64,000 bases of DNA from Diphasiastrum complanatum (Eukaryota; Streptophyta; Lycopodiopsida; Lycopodiales; Lycopodiaceae), in NCBI GenBank assembly GCA_029204225.1, contig CM055092.1, forward strand, positions 12,650,476 through 12,714,475, written 5' to 3'. This document shows positions 56,669-64,000 of this stretch, piece by piece. A program made the position numbers and the translations under genes. Position 1 is the first letter of the stretch, and each line of letters opens with the position of its first letter. The notes beneath the pieces were generated by a model. It did no database searches, was not told the origin of the DNA, and saw nothing but the letters and a program-made list of their open reading frames with translations.

Positions 56669-57403
56669 ATGGCTAGGACCAAATCCACTGCCCATGCCAT
56701 AACCACTGTACAACCATCCCATTCATGTGTTCCCCCTGGTACTGGCCCTAGGCGTAGTAGGAAGCAGGTCTGGCTGAGGGAGATCAGAAAACTCCAGAGA
56801 TCAACTGAATTGTTGATCCCTAGAGCTCCTTTCGGCCGATCTATATGGAATGTCACTCTGTCACTTGGGCTGGATGTTTGTTTTGCCGTGACAGCCATGC
56901 AGGCCTTGCAGGGTGCTGCAGAAGATTTTCTGTCCTAGTTTTTTGAGGATTCGTGTCTTTTGGCAGTGCATGGTAAGCGTGTCACCATCATGCCAAAGGA
57001 TTTTGTCATTCTCAAAAGGCTTCAAGACATATATTTTAGTCTACATGTTGATAACGCCATCACCTCCAAAGACTTGCCTCTGAATAGAACCGATTTGCCT
57101 ACTACCTCTAGGAGAAAGAGAAGGCAGCCTATCCCCAAGAAGGCTAGATCTCGAAGGCCAGCTGCTTCCCTTCCTCCTAGACTTATCCCGACCAAGAGAC
57201 CCCGTGTCTTCCTGATCTCTGAGTCAGATGCTGGAGAATTTGATTCAGATCGAGAATCTTCACCCCTTCCTCCTCTTGTTATTCGTCCAGCTCCTCAGCA
57301 GGTTTCATCACCAAAAGTATTGATTACCCAAGAGGATCTAGACAAAATAACAGAGAAATCTTGTAAATATTGTTTCCACTTCTGTTTCTACTCCTGTACA
57401 TAA
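56669..57403 (+). pseudogene. Histone H3-like fold, N-terminal part of an H3-like/C48 gene
   Basis: From ATG 56669 the protein starts MARTKSTA, like the H3 tail, then has a divergent tail and a full H3 fold: LREIRKLQRSTELLIPRAPF (alpha N), FGRSIWNVTLSLGLDVCF (alpha 1, loop 1), MQALQGAAEDFLS (alpha 2), FFEDSCLLAVHGKRVTIMPK (alpha 2 end, loop 2) and DFVILKRLQ (alpha 3). STELLIP.APF and AAEDFL recall plant CENH3, but loop 1 has the canonical H3 length. A TAG at 56936-56938 replaces the conserved Gly before LFED. The C-terminal extension has a bipartite basic patch (RRKRRQPIPKKARSRR) and an acidic stretch. A frameshift near 57360 leads on to the peptidase part. Confidence 0.8.
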
Positions 57404-58824
57404 TCTTTTTGTGAGAATTCCATATGATCCAGCCCAGTTTTCTTTTTATTCTGACCATTATAATCAATAGAGACCTACCTGGCTAACAAAATTGATCTTC
57501 GGCAACTTTTTTTATTCTTTTCTTCTAGATACACGTAGAAGCTTTAGATTAGGTCCCAAATTTTGCACCGAGCTAAAAGATAAGACCTCAGAAATTTCAG
57601 ATGCAATAGTAGAGGCCAGAGTTTCTTTTTTGCAGAATAGTATTAGTTTCGATTCCCATGGTAGAGTTTTTGTAGTTAGTCCATTTTTCATGGGAGCGGT
57701 GAAGGTGAAAGAAGCCATTTTTGAGAAGGCTATCTATTTTATCGAAAGCAGTCCTATGGCGAAATTCTATTTGATTCCATATGAAAATAAGTAAGGATTG
57801 CTCTTTTGTTTTTGTTGCTTTAATATGGATTGTTGCATGCCTCATTGCTTTAATAAGAACGGAATTTTTTCATAAATATGAATTTATCAATATTTGTATC
57901 TTGGTTGTTGCAGTCGGCATTGGAGCCTAAACATTCTTTTTGTAAAGATAAATAAGGAGAGAGTATCAAATTTTCTAGGTGTAAAATTAATCTCAGCTGC
58001 AAATACACATATTGTGAGTTCGAATGATCATTTTTGCTTCCAGTCATCTTTGATATTATATATATACACTCCCCCTCTACTTCATAATGTCGTTCGGGAA
58101 ATACCGACAACGACAACTTCAACTGGAGATATAACCATCAAATCTCTCAAGGTATATTCAATTTATCTGTGATATGCATGTATTTCTTTTTTAATTCAAA
58201 TGTATTGTCATAGCGTAAATAAAATTTTTATCATAATATTACTAATTTTTGTTCTATATATGTAGTGTGTACAACAAAATGACGCTTTTAGTTGTGCATG
58301 GTTCGTCCTGTACAATACGAAGCTATTTTTTGCATGGTATACTTTACAAATGGATGTAGATATTGAAAAGGTAATATTCTATTCATTCGTGGTTCATTTC
58401 ATTCTGATTCATATTTTATTACTATAATTGTTTGTAATTTGCGGATTCTCATGTTTTGTGATGACAGTTCACTCTTGAGCCGTATACTCCTGATGATGTA
58501 TATAGATTTCGGCAAGAGTTGATCAGAACCTTTGCCCAGTATGGTGTAAGCGTTGCACCTGCAATCGAGGGCCCTCAAAAGGAAGCTGCTCCTGCCTTAA
58601 CAGCCTTTCAAGTTGTTCAGGATGCAGATCTTATTTTATATGATCAAAAAGGAATAAAAGTCCTTCCTAATATAGAGGAAGGCAATTTTGTAGCAGATAT
58701 TCTTCTTGTCTTAAAAGGCATTGAGGCCCATCCCAAAACAGAGGAGGGCGAGATTATAGAAGGAGTTGTTGCCTTATCAGTTCCTAATATTGATATAGAA
58801 AATATAGAAAAATTGATTGAATAG
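57404..58824 (+). pseudogene. C48 (Ulp1/SENP-type) peptidase part of the H3-like/C48 gene, three introns
   Basis: After the frameshift coding runs HNLFVRIPYDPAQFSFYSD (one stop, TAG, near 57470), SEISDAIVEARVSFLQNSI, KFYLIPYEN, and then through introns 57791-57913, 58152-58265 and 58371-58467, all GT...AG and in phase. The exon at 57914 has the catalytic His (RHWSLNI). The exon at 58266 has QQNDAFSCAWFVL with the oxyanion Gln and the Cys. The Asp that normally follows the HW strand (Y.D.L) reads Gly in NFLGVKL. The last exon ends in an acidic tail and TAG. Such peptidases cleave SUMO and are often carried by plant Mutator and CACTA elements. The peptidase half is much better kept than the histone half. 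Confidence 0.75.
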
Positions 58825-59048
58825 AGATCTATTTGTAAATAGAGAGACATGAAAAAAATACAATCAATTTACTTGTAAACAACCCGTTTATGGATTTTTT
58901 TTTTTTTATATCACAATAGAATCTTACAATCAGCTTGTGTCCATAGTCTAATACTAGAATGCAATTTTTTTATAATGATAAAAAGACATGATAATTGGCA
59001 TGTATTTGCTAATAGTGAATCTCAATGTTCTTCCATAAGTTGGATTGT

Positions 59049-60407
59049 CTAACCAATATCTTTGCATTTGATCTCGAGCTCATGTCTTTTACGTACCTGC
59101 ATAAAACTAATACAAAGTTAGTTAGAATTAGTACAAAGTTTGTATTAGAAAGTTTTGATTGAAACTATTCATAAAAGATCGAGTGTTTACAATTACTTAC
59201 GAGTTTACCATTGAAAATGAATCTGAAGTCTGAAAATACAATATCTTGTAGGAGCAATAGTTCCCGTCGGATGTAGTTTAGACTCCAATCTTCTTCCACC
59301 TCAACACATGTCAAAACGGCATCATTGTATATAATTTCAATATTTTTGTGTTTTGAATGTCCATTGGCTTCAAAGTCTTGATTGAGTGGCACCCAATTAC
59401 CTTTATTTTTTTTTCATCTTTGATAATGGAAGCATAAGCTCAACATTTGTTTTTCAATTTGATAACAGAAGCACATGGAAGACATTTTAATTCTGCATTC
59501 TATTTTTTCATCTGATCTTTTGTCCCAGCCTTCATCCATAAGTTCAGATAATAAACTATCTGATAAATTTTTGCATACAAACATCATTGGGGTTTTGTGT
59601 ACATTGACACTTGAAAAAAAATCCACAAATATATTCAAGAAAATAAACCAACTCAATCTAACTGTTTTTTATCCCATGTTCATTTTTAATGAATTTTTTA
59701 CATCATTATATATCTTGCAACGAAATGATTCTGAAACTGTAGCATCTGGTGCAATCCAATCATCACTTTCAAAACTAGGTAATGAAATTGGTACTATTTG
59801 TCCAAAATTTTCTTTTGTATCATGAATGTACATTGATTCTAAAAAAGATTCCACTATCAGCTAGATCTTTTGTAATTATACCTTGATATTGCAACTGTCC
59901 AATATCAGTGTGAATAATATCTAACACACCTGCTAAAGATCCACTCGGCTCCCATTCATTTGTGTTGGATCGATATAAATCTGCAAGAAAAAAATGATCA
60001 GATTGGCAAGTTTACTATTAGATATATATGAATGACAAAAATCAAAGTATCAAAAATATCAATACTCATAGTTGTTTTTTTTGTGATCTTGACGGTTGAA
60101 ACCTTGCACATTTATCTCTGAATGCATATATACATGTTGGACTAGAATTTCAAAAATAGATTTTCGTCCTGATGATGTTCTGAAATCCAAAATTCTGGCC
60201 TTCCAATAAGATCGAAATGATAGTTTTGACCTTTTCCTTTCTCGAAATGCTCCTCTTGATGATGGATGCATCAAAACCCAAGAGTTTTTTGAATATTTTC
60301 TTGGCACCCATAATCCATTATCATCTGTCTCATTGAATAGAAGCATAGAGTCGATTCAGGAGCACGGCTTCCTTGATGGTTCCATTTGTAATTTGCATGC
60401 AAAAATC
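59049..60407 (-). pseudogene. Intron-containing gene convergent with the H3-like/C48 gene; possible ubiquitin-like C-terminus
   Basis: Minus-strand order: after an AG acceptor at 60408, QITNGTIKEAVLLNRLYASI, a frameshift, NETDDNGLWVPRKYSKNSWV, RSYWKARILDFRTSSGRKSI (to about 60059); then RSNTNEWEPSGSLAGVLDII (about 59980); frameshift; DSLLSELMDEGWDKRSDEKI; and IEIIYNDAVLTCVEVEEDWS, LNYIRRELLLLQDIVFSDFR, FIFNGKL (to 59201). An in-phase intron (59097-59200) leads to VRKRHELEIKCKDIG and TAG. The end resembles a ubiquitin-like beta-grasp (DFRF.FNG). Two or three frameshifts. Its stop lies about 225 bp from the stop of the peptidase gene on the other strand, so the two may belong to one mobile unit. 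Confidence 0.45.
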
Positions 60408-60529
60408 TGAAACAATGAACTATGAATCTGAAAATTTGTGTAGACAAAAAACCATGAATCTGAAAAAAAGTGTTGGCAAAAATTTGAAACACTGATCTAT
60501 TTGGCGCCACAACTTAGCTTTAGTTATCC

Positions 60530-60770
60530 CTGTTAACCATGGTTTGACAGTGCATATACATTAATGATACATCGATTTTCTCATCTCAACCATCTGTCAT
60601 ATTCATTTTCAATATTTTTGGATCTCCTCGGGCAGTGATGAGCTGGAAGGGCAGGCCTCATCAACCAATAGCATTTCCACATGCTGCCCGACGAAACAAC
60701 AATATATTTAAAAGTTTTTATTTTATTTATATTTGGAAAATTCTACGTTACGTAGAACCCCGAAGCTAAC
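60530..60770. other. Intergenic gap
   Basis: No gene. A short inverted pair TCGGGCAG/CTGCCCGA (60630 and 60688) is visible. Confidence 0.5.
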
Positions 60771-60773
60771 GTT

Positions 60774-61860
60774 TCAATTGGTCCACATGGCAACGAAAAT
60801 AAGAAAAAAATTAAAAAGCATCTTTTTCAAAGGCCCTCGTCGGACTCTAAGTTTCTCTAATGCATGTCCTTCATAAAAACTAACATTCCTACTCACTATT
60901 ATTTTCTTAGTGATGGGATTGAAGACTCTATAACCTTTGCTATTCTCACCATATCCCACAAAGATGCCTTTGATGGAAGTTGCATCATCCTTCTTCATTG
61001 TATCCGAGGATTGGTGTACATAGCAAATGGATCCAAAAATCTTGAGATCCTTGAGATGGGCTTCTCTCCAAATAGAGCTTCATGTGGTGTGATTCCTCCA
61101 ATGGCTTGTTTGAGCAATCTATTGCATAAAAAATTAGCACATGTGATTGCCTCACCCCAAAATGGTTTGGGTAGGGAAGCATCTAGCCTTAAGGCCTTAG
61201 CACACTCACAAAGAGATCTATTTCTCCTCCTGGCCGGGTATATGGACATGACAACTCCCTCTTAATGCCATTAGAACTACAAAAGTCAATCAGCTTATTG
61301 GAGATATATTAACCTCCATTATCACTTCTTAATACCTTGATCTTGGTACTAAGTTGATTTTCTACAAGATTTTTGAACTTTACAAGAGAATCATACACCA
61401 TAGATTTACTAGACAAGAGGTAAATCCAACAATACCTAGAATAGTCATCAATGAAGATTACATAGTTCTTGGCACCACTATTAGATTCTTGCGAAAAACT
61501 ATGAACATCCGAATGGATGATTTCAAGAGGAGTCTTAGATCTTGATGTAGATCTAGATAAATGTAGATTATGAGCCTTTGAGAGGCTATAAGCCTCACAA
61601 TTCTTTCCACTTTGATAAATGCTTGGGGAGGCCGAGTGCAAGCTCCTTTGCACACATTGTTTCCATAGCTTTGAAGTTGGGGTGGCCCAACCTTTTGTGC
61701 CATAGCTCCACATTAGAGATCTCCACCTTTTCCAAATTTACACCCATAGCAACATTAGCATCTAGTTTAAACAATCTACCTTGTTAAAAACCCTTTGCTA
61801 TGCATCAAGTTATTTCACACCATTTGTTCGCATATCATCTGACAGACTGTTTTCTCTTTA
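60774..61860 (-). pseudogene. Ty1/copia GAG-pre-integrase and integrase
   Basis: Reading down the minus strand: VEISNVELWHKRLGHPNFKA-like sequence (61730-61670, frameshifted), CEAYSLSKAHNLHLSRSTSR, TPLEIIHSDVHSFS (first Asp), YVIFIDDYSRYCWIYLLSSK, KIKVLRSDNGG (second Asp), LPKPFWGEAITCANFLCNRL, GITPHEALFGEKPISRISRF and IKGIFVGYGENSKGYRVFNP, RNVSFYEG. It is the integrase of a different copia family from that at 23.96 kb. Stops and frameshifts throughout; no RT follows. Confidence 0.9.
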
Positions 61861-61984
61861 CAAATCTGTTACCAGACGGTGCTACGAAGAAAATTAGTAT
61901 TTCTAGATTGGCCGAGCTCTAAAGAACATCTAGGTTTTCTTTTGAGTAGATGCCCTCAAAAAGTTTCCAACATTTTGCTTGTAT

Positions 61985-62165
61985 GCATCAGATCTCGACC
62001 GAGCCAATCTCAGTCCCCTGTTTCAAGATCTCGACCGAGCCGACCCTCAGTCCTCTACTTACAATCTCGACCGAGCCTAGTCTCCATTCTCTACTTACAC
62101 TCTCGACCAAGCCGAATCCATTATAGCTGACTGAGCCGAGTCTGCATTCCTTGTCAACCGAGTCC
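61985..62165 (+). repeat. Minisatellite-like array of CTCGACCGAGCC units
   Basis: Six units of about 32-38 bp, each with (T/A)CTCGACC(G/A)AGCC followed by a CAGTC or CATTC...CTCTACTTACA spacer. It is directly upstream of the family X ORF, like the array at 48755-49090. Confidence 0.85.
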
Positions 62166-62171
62166 AAAACA

Positions 62172-62676
62172 TGTCTATCACAACATCTTTCAGTTCTGAT
62201 GATTCTAATTGTGATAAAATTGAGTTCAATATGGAAAATTTTGATTTATCTGAGATGAGACACACCAATTATTGACACACATAGAGTTCTAGATCTCTTC
62301 TTTTACTGGATATCAGAGCTCGTTCCTATTACATATTGTCTATGCCTCTTATGACCACATCGATAGATCTTTTCGGTTTTTATTACCTCCTAACATGAAT
62401 ATGATTTATATCATCCCTATCTCTGGAGCTGAACTCCACACATTTGGCTTCCCTAGGGGACCAAATATAGTCAATAAAATACTCCAAAAGATTGAATCCA
62501 CTACATACTTCAAATACATAGATCCTTCAGTGAATAAGTGGAAAAACAAATATGGCTACCGCATTGAGACAATCAATAATAAGCCCTTAGACATGAAATC
62601 TTATGAAATGAGAAATGGCGGAGGACCCATTTTTTTTAAGCCCTTACAATTTCTTAATAATTCATGTAAATTTTGA
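62172..62676 (+). pseudogene. Gypsy-associated accessory ORF, family X (copy 2)
   Basis: Starts MSITTSFSSDDSNCDKIEFN at 62172 and, across stops, continues FTGYQSSFLLHIVYASYDHI and, in an open frame (62395-62676), AELHTFGFPRGPNIVNKILQ, KIESTTYFKYIDPSVNKWKN. The central block is about 75% identical at the protein level to copy 1 at 48296-48750. No pol gene is adjacent here. No recognised domain. Confidence 0.6.
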
Positions 62677-62679
62677 ATC

Positions 62680-63230
62680 TTAAATTTAGAAATTAATGGA
62701 TTATTTGTAAGATACTACATTTTGCAAATATTTTAAATTTGGACTGAGCGACCCAAAATATTAAAAATTTTACATTCAAATCGCCAAAAAATAAAACATT
62801 AATTTTGTCCAATTTTTTATTATAAATAATAAATTAGGTGAATGTTACACAATTTAATGTTAACAATTTAAAATTTGAAAAAATGCTACAAAATAATTAT
62901 TCTTTTTTGAACTCAATCTACAAAAATATTATTTGTAACACACGCTACATTATTTGTGAATTATCAAAAGTTCTTTTATATTTTAATTTTTAGTTATATT
63001 TTTTAAATTTTCAGTTTAATATTTAATTTTCTAGTTTTTTATTTTTAAAATTTATTTTCTTATTATTAAAATTTATAGTTTAAAATTATTATTATTTAAA
63101 ATTATTTTTAATTTTTATATTTAAATTTTTTGATTTTATAATCTTAAAAACTTACACAATTTTATAAAAAATCAGAACATTAAAAAATTTAAAATTAAAA
63201 AAAAAAATCAAAAAGCTAGACATAGTCAAG
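62680..63230. other. AT-rich stretch without genes
   Basis: Very AT-rich with long A and T runs; nothing recognised. It may be the flank or an intron of the transposase copy that follows. Confidence 0.6.
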
Positions 63231-63235
63231 GACCT

Positions 63236-64000
63236 ATGCTTAGTGTTAAAAAATTGATATTAGTTCTCAAGTTAGATGAATCAGAAGTAATAAAGGGACA
63301 AAAGCTAGAAAGGGTTAGTGTTACACTTATGAATGGAGCATTAAGCAATACCCTAAACTCGGAGAGTCCGAAAATAATATTTGGTGGTTGGCAGCTTTCC
63401 AGGTTTAAATCTATTCTATTGAGTACTAGCAACTAATTCATTTCGAGAATATATGGTTTTGTGTTTTAAGCTAATATTGTTTTGTTATTATAGGTCCAAG
63501 TTCAATTCTCTAAAAATAGTTCATAATTTTGTGTTTCAAACAAGTTTTAAAAGAAGATCATGACATTCTATTTTGGATTTTTAGTAAAACAGAATATCCA
63601 TAGATAATTAAGAATCATATGAGCGACACACCACTCAATGTTCCTGGAATAGGTGACTTTAAGGTGGAATGGCATTTGGCTGGAGATTTGAAGTCGTTGA
63701 AGTGCATGTTCAACGTTTCACATGGAGCAAATTCAAAACATCCATGTCTCTATTGCATGAAAACTACACATGACATGTTGAAGAGCACGAGAGTTTCAAG
63801 GGATATAGAAGATCTGACTTGGAAACCAGTAATGCCGATTCTGCTTAAAAATGTTCACATTTGTACACTACATGGAGAGGTTAGAATTATCGAAAAATTG
63901 ATATACCTTCATATTTGGTTTGCTTGGAATACTAAGCCAGAGTCATTAGCCAAAAAAGCAATAGCTCAATTGGAAGAAGTTTTATCAAAAGTGGGACTTC
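63236..64000 (+). pseudogene. Unassigned transposase-like protein (copy 2), runs off the window
   Basis: The reading KLILVLKLDESEVIKGQKLE, a probable intron (donor at 63407, CAG/GTTTAA), KEDHDILFWIFSKTEYP, HMSDTPLNVPGIGDFKVEWH, LAGDLKSLKCMFNVSHGANS, KHPCLYCMKTTHDMLKSTRV, ICTLHGEVRIIEKLIYLHIW and KPESLAKKAIAQLEEVLSKV matches 34282-35270, and its end matches the start of 32612-31880. CLYC is a likely zinc-binding pair. A stop at 63601-63603 is visible. The 3' part lies outside the window. Confidence 0.55.

Noticed and set aside
56669-57403. Functional histone gene or functional CENH3
   Set aside because: A stop lies inside alpha 2, the tail is highly divergent, and the frame leads into a peptidase gene; a working nucleosomal histone is unlikely.
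59475-59825. 116-codon + strand frame
   Set aside because: It is the antisense shadow of the minus-strand gene at 59049-60407, whose exons join in phase.
61985-62165. CRISPR-like array
   Set aside because: Units and spacers are degenerate, the spacers are similar to each other, and the context is a plant retroelement; it is a minisatellite-like array.

Overview
The window looks like a piece of a large, AT-rich land-plant nuclear genome, made almost entirely of nested and decayed transposable elements. The evidence is plant-type Ty1/copia and Ty3/gypsy retrotransposons with tRNA-iMet and tRNA-Asp primer sites, a CACTA end, Helitron-like ends, long (GA)n/(CT)n/(TA)n tracts, spliceosomal introns, and one probable host gene for an IDA-like secreted peptide. 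The species cannot be named from sequence alone. No tRNA, rRNA or CRISPR was seen.

Layout. 0-1.3 kb: degenerate coiled-coil coding region. 1.35-13.6 kb: a copia gag-protease-integrase copy split by a structurally complete 10.96-kb gypsy element (2234-13194, minus strand, 5-bp target duplication AAGAT, PBS matching tRNA-Asp, gag-PR-RT-RNH-IN and an extra sense ORF before the 3' LTR). 13.7-16.7 kb: RNase H fragment, copia 3' end, microsatellites, Helitron-like hairpins. 16.7-19.3 kb: unrecognised decayed coding. 20.2-26.8 kb: copia and gypsy LTRs and fragments. 26.9-29.6 kb: a shuffled deletion derivative of the gypsy family at 2234. 29.6-31.9 kb: element with tandem-motif 5' region and an unrecognised ORF. 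31.9-35.4 kb: two halves of an unassigned transposase flanking a CACTA right end. 35.4-37.8 kb: gypsy LTR and 3' ORF. 38.8-42 kb: a broken, intron-containing gene with ParB-like and bacterial-type N4/N6 DNA methyltransferase domains. 42.2-50 kb: chromovirus, copia and gypsy fragments. 51.2-52 kb: IDA-like gene. 54-56 kb: copia LTR and pol. 56-60.5 kb: histone H3-like plus C48 (Ulp1-type) peptidase gene, convergent with a second intron-containing gene ending in a possible ubiquitin-like fold. 60.8-62.7 kb: copia integrase and a second copy of a gypsy-associated 3' ORF. 63.2-64 kb: another copy of the unassigned transposase.

The most interesting material is non-standard cargo: the ParB/DNA-methyltransferase pseudogene, the H3-like/C48 peptidase gene with its shared tandem-motif 5' region (a related block sits at 29.6 kb), and the recurrent extra 3' ORFs of the gypsy elements. 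Nearly all mobile genes carry stops or frameshifts. The IDA-like gene is the only open host-type gene seen.
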